Counted from the stretch's first letter, positions 1 to 8,483 are shown. The stretch is DNA of 48,672 bases from Tritrichomonas foetus (GCA_001839685.1 MLAK01000877.1:2717-51388), one strand, 5' to 3'. Notes: generated by a model from the letters alone, not told the origin. Numbers and translations are program-made.

Positions 1-38
1 CAAAAGAGAGAATAAAAAACAAAAGAGAGAATAAAAAA
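1..38. repeat. Two tandem copies of a 19-bp A-rich unit
   Basis: The unit CAAAAGAGAGAATAAAAAA occurs twice back to back with no mismatch. It lies just past the 3' end of the minus-strand Hsp170-like gene, so it probably falls in that gene's 3' flank or UTR. I see no function for it. Confidence 0.8.
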
Positions 39-84
39 CAAATCAAATTCAGTAATTAATCTTTAAAATAGCGTTATGTTTAGT

Positions 85-2616
85 TTATAATTCTTTATTT
101 TCGTTCTCGTTTGGTTGTTCCTGTTCTGATTCTGAATTTCCTTCATCTGGAGGTTGTTCACCAGCATTTTCAGCTGATCCCTCTGTTTGTTGCTGTTCTT
201 CATTTACTTTTTCACCTTCAGGTGTGGCATCTGTAGTTGTTTCATTAGTTTCTGTTGATGTTTCATTAGTTTCTGTTGATGTTTCATTAGTTTCTGTTGA
301 TGTTTCATTAGTTTCTGTTGATGTTTCGTTGGTTTCTGGTGAAGTTTCGAAGTGGATGTCTGTTCCGTTAAAGATGGTTGTTTCGTTTCCTGGAATGAAT
401 GTTCCATTTACATAAACTCCATTGATAGAACCATTAACAATTGATACATTCTGACCATTAATATTGATGAATTGTTGATTGGTCTCTGGCTTGGGTACTG
501 GTGTTGGTGTTGGTTTCTTGATCTTATTTGTTGAATTAAAGTTCCATTCAAGAAGCATTCGTTGAGTATCAATTTCGCTTACACGAACGACAGGATCTTC
601 GAAATCACTTTGGTTAAGTTGTGCTGCATATTTTTCAACAAACCATTCATGAGTTCTGTTATATTGACTCCATACGGAGTTTACTTGTTCTTCTGTAAGC
701 CATGGCTTTGTTTCTGGCCATGTTTCGTTTAAGTGTCTGAAAACGTGATTCAAGGAAAAGTTCAATTTTTGGAAGGCTGGCGCACGCTTAATATATTCTT
801 CAGCTCGGGATTCAGCTGGTGATACTTGATCACGAAGTTCGTCATATTTAGCGCGGATCATTGATTCGTTCATTGGTTCTGGATGTGTATCGAAAAGCCA
901 TGTTTCATGCTCGTTTGCGATGTTTGTGAGATTTTCGCGTTCTGTTTCATTAACAACTTTCTTGAATGTATTGTTGTATTCTAAGTTGTTCTTGACTCTG
1001 TAAATATAGCCTTCGTAGTCGTTCTTGATTTTAGCGAAGCGGCGCCTTTCATCAAGAATCACATCCATGCGATGAATGAAATCTGTGCTGTTTTGGAACT
1101 GTTCGGGTGAAAGTGTCCATTCTGGTAATGTGAAAAGACAAACATTGTTCTTATTATATGCTGTTTCGTTGATTGTGATAGAAGTAACAGTTGGAAGAGT
1201 GAGATCGTCGAATCCGAATGAAATGTTAATTACTACATCGTCTGTTGTATTTTCTGGAAGAGCAATTGAAAATGTTGAAAGTTCTCTTTCAGCAGCAATT
1301 GTAATTTCAGAATTTTCTGATGCATTGAATGCATAATAGACTGTTTCATTCAATCTTGATGATTCATTGAAAAGTTCGATGATTTTTCCGTTATGAACAA
1401 TCGATATATTCGTGTTAACGAATGGTGCAAGGAAAACTTTTTTAACAATGAAAGCACCACTGTTTGAAGCACCTCTGTATCCAGCACCAAGTGCAACAGC
1501 TTCGTCAGAATTCATTGTACGGTTAAGTTTCTCCATGCCGCTAATTTCCATCAAACATTCTTGAACATATGGGACACGGGTGATTCCACCGATAAGTTCA
1601 ATTGAATCAAGTTCTGTTGCATTGATTCCTGCTTTTTCAATAGCGTCATTAAAGAGATTACGTAAAGATTGATTACAGTTTGAAATCAATTCTTGAAAAA
1701 CTTCACGTGTGAGGTGATAGTTTAAGCCGTAATCATCAACAACATCTTCAAGACGAATATCTGCGTCTTTATTGACTGTTAAAATTTCTTTTGCACGACG
1801 TGCTTCTTCAATAAAGCGAGAAATTATTCTTCTTTCTGTTGGTTTAGGAATTTTGTTGTTTTCTGCAAATTTGGTCAAAAGTAAATCAGCAAGTTCTCTG
1901 TCCATCAAATTGCCACCAAGTGACGAATTTGTAACAATTGATAATTCCTGAACAATTGGGGTATCATCAATGTTTTCAAATCTGAAAACAGCTGCCCATG
2001 TATAGGTTGCGCCATAATCAATAAAAAGAACATGTTTGGCCTGTTCAATATAAAGGGAACGTTTTTCAAGAGCGTAAACTTGGGCGGCGGCGGTAGGACT
2101 GTCAATAATTGCGGCAAGAGTTGCATTGGATAATTTGACGGCTTCTGAAATTGCATATCTGTCAGCGCGAGGTAAAAGCGGTTCAACTGTTAAAACAATT
2201 TGAGCGGTTTCTGGCGACCATCGTCCTTCATCGACGGTGGTTATTAAATGTCGTAAAACTAAAGCCATAATTTCACGTCGAGTTAAGCCGTTTGTGTTTC
2301 CTAAAATTGGGGAAATTCCTTTCATCATATTGTGAGGAAAACGAAGCGAGTGTGATTTGGCAGCATCGAGGAAAGCCCAGTTGCAATCTTCGATCTCTTC
2401 GAGTGTCCAATGTTCGTCTGATGATTTTGATGGTAGTTTTGGATTGCTTTTATTCCAAAATGCGAAATATGATGGTGATAATCTTTTTGATTGTTGATTC
2501 AAAGCGACATGAACACCACGACCTGGTTGGACCATACCAACTTTGATATATTCACATCCGAAATCGATACCAAAAATTGCTGAAAGTGTAAAATAAGGAA
2601 GAAGTAATGCTAACAT
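85..2616 (-). CDS. ER-lumenal Hsp70-family chaperone, Hsp170/HYOU1/Lhs1 type
   Basis: 843 aa. Large ER Hsp70 relatives of this type act as nucleotide exchange factors and holdases for BiP during folding and import. A hydrophobic N-terminus fits a signal peptide. The nucleotide-binding domain follows, with a degenerate phosphate-1 loop (GIDFGCEYIKVG), phosphate-2 motif (FIDYGATYTWAAVF) and adenosine motif (ELIGGITRVPYVQ). A long, divergent substrate/helical region comes after about residue 400. The protein ends in NKEL, a plausible KDEL-type retrieval signal and not the cytosolic EEVD. Unusually, I count about 33 N-x-S/T sequons by eye, five of them made by an ETNETST repeat near the C-terminus, followed by an acidic Gln/Glu-rich tail. 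The gene is divergent from eS8 across about 375 bp. Family assignment is firm; Hsp170 rather than another ER Hsp70 follows from length and tail. Confidence 0.85.
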   Translation of the reverse strand: MLALLLPYFTLSAIFGIDFGCEYIKVGMVQPGRGVHVALNQQSKRLSPSYFAFWNKSNPKLPSKSSDEHWTLEEIEDCNWAFLDAAKSHSLRFPHNMMKGISPILGNTNGLTRREIMALVLRHLITTVDEGRWSPETAQIVLTVEPLLPRADRYAISEAVKLSNATLAAIIDSPTAAAQVYALEKRSLYIEQAKHVLFIDYGATYTWAAVFRFENIDDTPIVQELSIVTNSSLGGNLMDRELADLLLTKFAENNKIPKPTERRIISRFIEEARRAKEILTVNKDADIRLEDVVDDYGLNYHLTREVFQELISNCNQSLRNLFNDAIEKAGINATELDSIELIGGITRVPYVQECLMEISGMEKLNRTMNSDEAVALGAGYRGASNSGAFIVKKVFLAPFVNTNISIVHNGKIIELFNESSRLNETVYYAFNASENSEITIAAERELSTFSIALPENTTDDVVINISFGFDDLTLPTVTSITINETAYNKNNVCLFTLPEWTLSPEQFQNSTDFIHRMDVILDERRRFAKIKNDYEGYIYRVKNNLEYNNTFKKVVNETERENLTNIANEHETWLFDTHPEPMNESMIRAKYDELRDQVSPAESRAEEYIKRAPAFQKLNFSLNHVFRHLNETWPETKPWLTEEQVNSVWSQYNRTHEWFVEKYAAQLNQSDFEDPVVRVSEIDTQRMLLEWNFNSTNKIKKPTPTPVPKPETNQQFININGQNVSIVNGSINGVYVNGTFIPGNETTIFNGTDIHFETSPETNETSTETNETSTETNETSTETNETSTETNETTTDATPEGEKVNEEQQQTEGSAENAGEQPPDEGNSESEQEQPNENENKEL
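239..343 (-). repeat. 21-bp coding minisatellite (five units) in the Hsp170-like gene
   Basis: Five consecutive 21-bp units encode the heptad ETNETST. Four are identical on the plus strand (GTTTCATTAGTTTCTGTTGAT) and the fifth is diverged. Each copy adds one N-E-T sequon. The near identity of the units indicates recent expansion by slippage or unequal crossing over. Confidence 0.9.
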
Positions 2617-2673
2617 TTTTGATGAGATTTGTAAACTTATGAAATATATTTCACTATCGATTTCACCACTTTG

Positions 2674-2709
2674 TTTGGCCAGTTGACAGATGTCAGATGG
2701 TCGGCCAAA
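2674..2709. promoter_or_regulatory. Nested palindrome, candidate protein-binding site
   Basis: Outer arms TTTGGCC (2674-2680) and GGCCAAA (2703-2709) enclose inner arms TGACA (2684-2688) and TGTCA (2691-2695) with a 2-base spacer. All arms are exact inverted matches. The site is roughly 60 bp upstream of the Hsp170-like ATG. Function is inferred from placement and symmetry only. Confidence 0.45.
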
Positions 2710-2965
2710 TAGAATAGAAGAATATGTCTAACCGGCGAATAATTTTTACCACAAATGAAAAAGTTTATCCGATGATAATTTTGAAAGTATATTTGGCAAT
2801 CAATTCTGACTAAAATTTTGATTCACTTTTTGATTGACAAACCAACTTTTTGATACACTTTTACTTTTTAGAAATCAGTCAACAAACATGGAAATGTGAT
2901 ATAAAAAACGATAAAATGTTTATTTCAAAAGCTGGGAGACCGTTTACATCTAGGGGAAACTCGGA

Positions 2966-2984
2966 GCGGTTATGGTCGGCCTTT
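2966..2984 (+). promoter_or_regulatory. Ribosomal-protein core promoter: GCGGTTATGGTCG plus CCTTT
   Basis: GCGGTTATGGTCG (2966-2978) is followed by CCTTT (2980-2984), 7 bases before the eS8 ATG. The same 13-mer and a CCTTT occur upstream of the eL21 gene at nearly the same spacing. From memory, Trichomonas vaginalis genes without an Inr use an upstream element resembling AGCGGTT (M3) and a CCTTT (M5) over the start site, which this matches. No TCAYWW Inr is present next to the ATG. Confidence 0.7.
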
Positions 2985-2991
2985 CCGAAAA

Positions 2992-3594
2992 ATGGGTATC
3001 ACACGCATGGGAGATCTTAAGCGCACCAAATCTGGTGGTCGTAGCGTTGCATGGCGTGGCAAGAGAAATTTTGCTGCCGGCCGTCCAGCCGCCCAAACAC
3101 GTATCGGTGAACTTCGTATCCATGAAGTCCGCACACGTGGTGGTAACATCAAACACCGCGCCCTCGCCCTCAACGTTGGAACATTCGCCTGGGCCTCAGA
3201 AAACACAACACGTAAGACACGTATCATGAACGTCGTTTATCACCCATCCGATAACGAATTCGTTCGTACAAACACTTTGACACGTGGTTCAATCGTAGCC
3301 CTCGATTCAGCTCCATTCAAGAACTGGTACGAGCGCCAATATGGAAAGCCACTTGGCCGTTCCCAATACAAGCGCCCAGAAAACGTCAACGACAAAATCC
3401 GCGAACGCTGGGAAAAACTCGCCAACGAAGCTCCAGTCGCTCAAAACCTTGTTCAACAATTCGACCAAGGCCGTGTCCTCGCCTGCGTCACATCACGTCC
3501 AGGCCAATGCGGTCGTGCCGATGGTTACATCCTTGAAGGCGAAGAACTCGACTTCTACAAGGCACGTGTCGCCAAGGGCAAGGGAGGTAAATAA
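2992..3594 (+). CDS. RPS8: 40S ribosomal protein eS8
   Basis: 200 aa, the normal length for eS8, a structural component of the cytosolic small ribosomal subunit. The N-terminus is MGITRMGDLKRTKSGG, followed by RGKRNFAAGRPAAQTRIG, which is the basic eS8 signature. Next come the conserved segment around RTRGGNIKHRALALNVG and, toward the C-terminus, the ERWEKLANEA region. The start is fixed by the family N-terminus and by the promoter element ending 7 bases upstream. The coding sequence is visibly richer in G+C at third positions than the large neighbouring genes, as expected for high expression. It is convergent with the TBC1D31-like gene, about 216 bp away. Confidence 0.97.
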   Translation: MGITRMGDLKRTKSGGRSVAWRGKRNFAAGRPAAQTRIGELRIHEVRTRGGNIKHRALALNVGTFAWASENTTRKTRIMNVVYHPSDNEFVRTNTLTRGSIVALDSAPFKNWYERQYGKPLGRSQYKRPENVNDKIRERWEKLANEAPVAQNLVQQFDQGRVLACVTSRPGQCGRADGYILEGEELDFYKARVAKGKGGK

Positions 3595-3810
3595 ATTTCT
3601 TCTTCTTTATTAATTTTTAGTCTGATTTTTTTCCTCGTGTTAGAATTGAATAGTTTACATGGTTTGTCATCAACTTTGATGCTGTGAAAGTATTCGATTT
3701 TACTTCACATGTCGAAAATTGATATTGCTTTTCTCAAACATGGAGATATTTTTTGAGTAAGGAAATTCTTAAAAATGAGTTTTAAAATTATGTGCAGATC
3801 TATTTATTAA

Positions 3811-5217
3811 TTACAATTTACCTACCTTTAACAACAAATCTGGATTATCATTAAGCGCATTAATTTCATTATGAATTTGGGTTTTATGAATATGAGCGTC
3901 AATTTCTCCTCGTGCATGTTTTGCTCGTGATATTGAAACTCTTCGAGAATCACGGAGCATTAAATCTGATTGTCTTAAATTAGACAAAGACTGCATTTGT
4001 ATTGCTTGTCGATTAACCATTTCATCATCTTCATCATCTGCCTTAAATGGCAAAGATGTAAGCGACATATCAACACCTTTATCCCATTCATGTCTCCAAC
4101 TGTCAAGAAATGCTCTTTCTTCACTTTGTTTGAGCCTCTTCCCTTCTAATCTTAACCTCCTCATTAATATATTCAATTCACCTGCTGCTTTTGCAGTTTC
4201 AATTCTTTCTTCATTGCCGCGAGATTGAACAAGATCTGATATCGCATTAAATGTTTCATTTCGTCTCTTTTGCGTCAATTCTGCAGCATCAGCTTTCGCT
4301 CGTTCATCTTTCAGTTGCTGCTGAAGAATGAGTAATTTGTCTTGATCTGATTGTAAAGTCCTAAGAGCAACACTATCAGCAGAAGCTTCAATAATTGGAT
4401 AATTCCCGCTCTGTAGGGGATGAAACCAAGTGTGCGCGAATAATGTTGAAGGGGTGAAAGCGACAATTTTTTGGGCAATTTTGACGACAGATGCCATATC
4501 AATAGGACGCATGGTTTTATGAAAGGTCTGATGATCAATCCTCAATTGTCGACTATTAGAAATCAACCAGGCAACAACAAGGAATTCAAGAAATTGAGGG
4601 CTCGATGAAAAAATGACATCCATCATTTCAAGCCAACTTCTATCATATAATAATTCAGCAAAGCAGCTTCGGTACGCTGGCCATGCTGCCAAACCTGATC
4701 CTAGGCCATCTCGCAACATCGGATCATAATTTGTGAAGATTGCATCAATGCGTGCCATGATTTCTGGGGGTGGACCAGGAACATCACTTAGCCATTCACC
4801 AAAGTAATTCGTTAGAAATGTGAGAGTCACTTCAAAAACGAAAATTTCATCATGAGGAAATAATGTATCAAGTTTTTGGACAAAAGTAGGGAGCCAGTCA
4901 CAATTAATTAATGGAGCATGCCACTGAATTAAAGCATTAATAATTGGAATGATCCTCCTTTTGCATCGTTTTTGTTCAACTAATCGCTGTGCTTGTGGAA
5001 GTTGAGATTTTGATAATAAGTGTTTAAAAGCTTCTGTGTTGTTTGGTAGTTGAAGTAAATATGACCAGATTTGCTTTCGATGTTCAACAGGATAGCTATA
5101 ATATCGTCTTAGCATTGCTTTCAATTTCGCTGAGTTGAAATCAACAGTGATGTTTTCTTTTCCAATACGTACTAGTGCTGTGGGAACCTGGCTTACAGCA
5201 CTTGAATCGTCGTACAT
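3811..5217 (-). CDS. TBC1D31-like protein: TBC domain plus coiled coil, no WD40
   Basis: 468 aa. Residues about 25-250 resemble the TBC domain of TBC1D31 (WDR67), a centriolar satellite protein of animals and ciliates/flagellates. Evidence includes EHRKQIWSYLLQLPNNTEAF, the FEVTLTFLTNYFGEWL helix and the AWPAYRSCFAELLYDRSWLEMMD block. Residues about 285-400 are a charged, heptad-rich coiled coil with RRL and KRR clusters. The catalytic TBC dual-finger motifs IxxDxxR and YxQ are not visible, so Rab-GAP activity is unlikely. Animal TBC1D31 carries an N-terminal WD40 propeller, which is absent here. A basal-body or flagellar-apparatus role is inferred from the family. The start is the first Met after the upstream stop. 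Confidence 0.7.
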   Translation of the reverse strand: MYDDSSAVSQVPTALVRIGKENITVDFNSAKLKAMLRRYYSYPVEHRKQIWSYLLQLPNNTEAFKHLLSKSQLPQAQRLVEQKRCKRRIIPIINALIQWHAPLINCDWLPTFVQKLDTLFPHDEIFVFEVTLTFLTNYFGEWLSDVPGPPPEIMARIDAIFTNYDPMLRDGLGSGLAAWPAYRSCFAELLYDRSWLEMMDVIFSSSPQFLEFLVVAWLISNSRQLRIDHQTFHKTMRPIDMASVVKIAQKIVAFTPSTLFAHTWFHPLQSGNYPIIEASADSVALRTLQSDQDKLLILQQQLKDERAKADAAELTQKRRNETFNAISDLVQSRGNEERIETAKAAGELNILMRRLRLEGKRLKQSEERAFLDSWRHEWDKGVDMSLTSLPFKADDEDDEMVNRQAIQMQSLSNLRQSDLMLRDSRRVSISRAKHARGEIDAHIHKTQIHNEINALNDNPDLLLKVGKL

Positions 5218-5677
5218 TCAAACTGAAACGAAAAATGATGATGATTTGATATAAAATTTATATACGTTTAAAGGTAAATTAATTCACCTGGTAAAATATT
5301 TTTCTGAAGTGATTCAATTTTGTCGCACTAATCTTTTAGGAGCTTTCGAATATTTGTTAAAAACGTTTTTTTAGTATATATATATATCCATGTTAAAAAA
5401 GTAACCGTAATCGAACTGTGATTGAAAAGGTGAATTTGGAATATAAGTAGCATTATTTGATGTTTTTTCCCTTAGAAATGATATATATCTTGATTCAGCA
5501 TCTTTATTACCTTCACAATTTCTCTCTATTTTCTAAATTCTTTATTAAAACCCGGAACTTATTGGCAACAGTCCAAGAAAAGTTCCTTCTTCCACTCATG
5601 TTACTTGTTCCCAATAGAATTTTTGTATTGAAAAAGTTATGATTTTGACCATTCTAAGAAAATCACTTTTTTTGAAA
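5218..5677. promoter_or_regulatory. Divergent intergenic region, TBC1D31-like / epimerase-reductase
   Basis: About 460 bp between divergent starts. It contains a short TA run (near 5372-5390) and no convincing coding sequence. A 61-codon open frame at 5457-5642 has no recognisable protein features and is treated as chance. The Inr for the plus-strand gene is listed separately. Confidence 0.5.
5663..5669 (+). promoter_or_regulatory. Inr (TCACTTT) deciding the start of the epimerase-reductase
   Basis: TCACTTT fits the trichomonad Inr consensus TCA-Y-W-W and lies 8 bases before the ATG at 5678. A more upstream in-frame ATG at 5639 lies before the Inr and so would not be transcribed. The family N-terminus also starts at 5678. 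Confidence 0.7.
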
Positions 5678-7069
5678 ATGTCGAACCCACCAAGCGTTGT
5701 CAGGCAATTCGAAGTCGAAAAACTTAACGTCCCAGGTGCCGAAATCATCAAATCCCCAGTTTATGGCGATCTTCGTGGCTCGCTTTACGAATCCTTCCAT
5801 ATCTTGAAACTCCGCACAACCTGCTCTGTTTCCCAAATCCTCGGAATTTACCCAGCCAGAAAGGTTGTCTACGGACCAGTTTCCCACGACGGCGAAGAAT
5901 ACATGTATTTAATTCGCGGTAAGCTTTTCGTCGCACTCGTTGATAAAGAACATCCAGAAACGAAAGATATCCTCGAAGTCGTTCCAGGAATGATTGTTCG
6001 CATTCCATCAGACTGCGTCCACGCCTTCCTTTCGCTTGAGGATGATACAATTTTCGATATCGTCAGAACGACAGGAATCCTTCACGAAGAACAATACGAA
6101 TTGAATGACGCCAAATTCAATATTCCATGGCCAGCCTCAGAACAGCCACTTGTTCAGAAACCAAAGAATGATCATCAATCCGAAAAACCACGCCCACAGT
6201 ATGCCGTCATGGGTGCAACTGGAATGATCGGATCAGCATTCGTCAGAGAGATCGAAGCCAGAGGCTGCTCATGGTATCAAATTAGATCCAGATTACATCA
6301 GCATGAGGCCATCCGTAATGAACTTATGGAAGTTCGCCCAACAGTCGGCGTCATCATTGCTGCTGGCGTTGGAACTCGTCCAAACACAAAGTGGTGTGAA
6401 GACCATCGTTTGGAAACATTTGATGCAAACGTTACGTGCCAACTTGCCATTGCTGGAATCTGTGAAAAACTAGGCTTGCATTGCACACTGATTGGCACGA
6501 GTGGGTTCTATCACTATGATGAAAATCATCCATTGTCTGACCTCACCAAAGGATTTTCTGAAGATGATATACCAAACCACGAATGTAACTATTACTACCA
6601 AATGCGCGTCTATCTCGAGAAACTCTTAAATGAAACTGGTGCAATCAAAAACGTTTTGAATTTAAGAGCACTCTTCCCATTCGATCACAAAGTTACTTCT
6701 TCTTCACTCATTGGAAAATTACTCAGGTTCAATAAGATCAACTGCATCAAAACATCAATGACAGTATTGAATGATCTTGTCCCACTCGCCCTCGACATGA
6801 TCAACGATAAAGAAGTCGGACACGTCAACTGGGTTTGCCAGGGAACATACTCAAATGGTGACCTCCTTCAAGCCTACAAGAGAGTTGTTGACCCTTCAAT
6901 CGAAATTAATGAGGTTGAAGTAACACAGCAACAATCTAAAGAGATGGGAAACAGCGCTGCTTACGTTATTCCAGCAAGACTCATCAAAAAGTTCGGTGCG
7001 GAAAAGGTCCCGAAGTTGGAGGATTCTGTCCAAAGATTAATGGAAAAGATAAAGGCTGAAAAGCAATAA
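5678..7069 (+). CDS. RmlC-like cupin fused to UDP-4-keto-6-deoxyglucose 3,5-epimerase/4-reductase
   Basis: 463 aa. Residues about 10-140 are an RmlC-type cupin (dTDP-4-dehydrorhamnose 3,5-epimerase family): GDLRGSLYE, YLIRGKLFVALVDKEHP and VPGMIVRIPSDCVHAFLSL. Residues about 172-463 are an SDR reductase with GATGMIG at 179, AAGVGTRPNTKWCEDH, then GFSEDDIPNH and SMTVLNDLVPLALDM. The reductase half resembles plant NRS/ER (UER1), which makes UDP-rhamnose-type sugars. The catalytic YxxxK reads Y306-YQM-R310, so the SDR lysine is arginine. The likely product is a 6-deoxyhexose nucleotide for glycoconjugates, in the cytosol. The start is set by the Inr at 5663. Domain assignment is solid; exact sugar specificity is inference. 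Confidence 0.85.
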   Translation: MSNPPSVVRQFEVEKLNVPGAEIIKSPVYGDLRGSLYESFHILKLRTTCSVSQILGIYPARKVVYGPVSHDGEEYMYLIRGKLFVALVDKEHPETKDILEVVPGMIVRIPSDCVHAFLSLEDDTIFDIVRTTGILHEEQYELNDAKFNIPWPASEQPLVQKPKNDHQSEKPRPQYAVMGATGMIGSAFVREIEARGCSWYQIRSRLHQHEAIRNELMEVRPTVGVIIAAGVGTRPNTKWCEDHRLETFDANVTCQLAIAGICEKLGLHCTLIGTSGFYHYDENHPLSDLTKGFSEDDIPNHECNYYYQMRVYLEKLLNETGAIKNVLNLRALFPFDHKVTSSSLIGKLLRFNKINCIKTSMTVLNDLVPLALDMINDKEVGHVNWVCQGTYSNGDLLQAYKRVVDPSIEINEVEVTQQQSKEMGNSAAYVIPARLIKKFGAEKVPKLEDSVQRLMEKIKAEKQ

Positions 7070-7437
7070 ACAATGATACGCTTCTTTTCATTTTATCTCA
7101 TATTTTTCATTTTTCATTTCTTGTTTTTTATTTTCATTTCTTGTTTTTCATTTTTTATCTCTTTCTATCTTTATATTATTTGATTAGAAATATTCATGCT
7201 TTAGTTTTTGAGCAAATAATTTTTGACTTTGCAAAAGTCTCACGAAATGTTGGTGATTTTTCTCGCCTTGATGTGTTTACATTTATTATCAAGGTAATAT
7301 GAAATTCTGTTGTGTGAAATCATCATTAATTCTGATTATCCCTGATGATATGATTTGTGAATCACACAATGTGATATGAATTCACATGATTTAATTTCAA
7401 TTGGAAATGGCTATTTTTCCTCACAATTTGAATCAAT
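7070..7437. other. Intergenic, pyrimidine-rich 3' flank
   Basis: It begins with the T/C-rich 3' flank of the epimerase-reductase, including the 20-bp duplication listed separately. The remainder is AT-rich and I found no readable coding remnant, although the HIRA-like pseudogene starts at its end. Confidence 0.5.
7111..7150 (+). repeat. 20-bp tandem duplication, pyrimidine-rich
   Basis: TTTTCATTTCTTGTTTTTTA at 7111-7130 is repeated at 7131-7150 with one base changed. A partial related copy precedes it. It sits in the 3' flank of the epimerase-reductase. Confidence 0.75.
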
Positions 7438-8483
7438 ATGAATTTCGAGCCAAATCCTCTGATTGAACATTTTTTCCCGAGTAGTGCTCGTGATTCACAT
7501 TCTACATCGCCTATTTTGATATCGTCTTTGATGAAAAACGAAAAATCTCCAGGAATTAACATTGTCCTATTGTCAACAAATTCGACTTCAGAAAAAACAG
7601 AAATAGAAACTCCTTCATATCGAATTATAAACGACTTCAATTGTTTTTACAAAATCTCAAACCACGACTCGATATCGCTCCTCACCAAAATTCGAATGAA
7701 TAAAAATTGCTGGCCGATGCCTGTTTTTTCCCTTATAGATTTACAGATATAACATTTTGCCGTCCTTTTTTGGTCGTAGCGCTAGCGGATAATACCATCA
7801 ATATTATCGACTCAGAAATTGGTGCTGTTGTTTTTCCACAAGTTTTAGTCTCAGAAACCATTGTTTACTTATCCTCTGACGGAAACTATTTTTTTTGCAT
7901 CTCTTCTGACATGATTTTTCGAGCGTGGGAAATATCCCAAAATTTCACATTGAATCATGTTTTAACAATAGATATTGAAATAAATTTTGGTACCATTAAA
8001 AAAGTCATCATTACAAACGAGCTTGAAAATGATTCACTTTCACCAATATTTTTTCTTGAAAATCGAACAATGAGATACTCCCAAACTACTGAGAGTTGGT
8101 TTATTATTCCTGACCTTTTCACATCACCAACAAACAATTTCAATATTTCAGATAATCCAAATAAAAACATCGGTGTTGATACACTTTACGAAATGAAAAG
8201 ACAATTCTTTCATGCTTTGACTACACATAGTGGTGATAAAGCAACTTTCTGTCTCTCAGTAATCATAAAAAAGTTCATGATATATAACCGCTGAAATGAA
8301 ATAATCTCAATAATATTGCCCCTTTTGGAAATGATGAAAAGAGGTACGGAATTATATTGTGGACTTAATACAAAAATGATACTGGGTTATATTATGATTG
8401 CCATTTCAGAAATTGATTCTGAATTTGCAGAAAAAATAAAATTTACGCAAGAATATTATGATACGTTCAATTCATCCACATGA
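7438..8483 (+). pseudogene. Decayed HIRA-like histone chaperone C-terminal region
   Basis: Three pieces in different frames read as one protein. Piece one is 7438-about 7735, piece two about 7720-8294, piece three about 8340-8483. The middle piece fits the HIRA C-terminal domain: FLVVALADNTINIIDSEIGA, then SSDMIFRAWEIS, then FLENRTMRYSQTTESWFIIP. It ends in a segment like the family's LE-x-Q-x-AAAL helix. Piece three, ending QEYYDTFNSST, resembles the following helical region. HIRA deposits H3.3-type histones independently of replication. The N-terminal WD40 propeller is missing and at least two frameshifts break the rest. I see no GTAYGT...ACTAACACACAG intron that would repair it. HIRA identity is moderate; that the locus is broken is fairly clear. 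Confidence 0.5.

Larger units (their letters stand above)
2617..2991. promoter_or_regulatory. Shared divergent promoter region of Hsp170-like and eS8 genes
   Basis: This 375-bp gap separates two divergent starts. It holds a nested palindrome (2674-2709), two ACTTTTTGA-type words (2825-2833 and 2844-2853) and the eS8 core element (2966-2984). On the minus strand TCATCA lies just before the Hsp170 ATG, a near match to the trichomonad Inr. No coding potential was seen. Confidence 0.6.

Noticed and set aside
2950..3425. Several open frames on the minus strand and other plus frames across eS8
   Set aside because: All overlap the eS8 reading frame, have no family resemblance and reflect its codon bias.
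5457..5642. 61-codon plus frame before the epimerase-reductase
   Set aside because: Hydrophobic by base composition (T-rich), lies in the promoter region, and the real gene starts at its own Inr just downstream.
7690..7760. Possible intron joining the first two pieces of the HIRA-like locus
   Set aside because: No trichomonad-type 5' GTAYGT or 3' ACTAACACACAG signal was seen, and a second break near 8294-8340 also exists. Decay explains both more simply.
8391..8483. Separate small gene ending QEYYDTFNSST
   Set aside because: It has no own promoter signal and reads as the tail of the HIRA-like remnant, so it was merged into that pseudogene.
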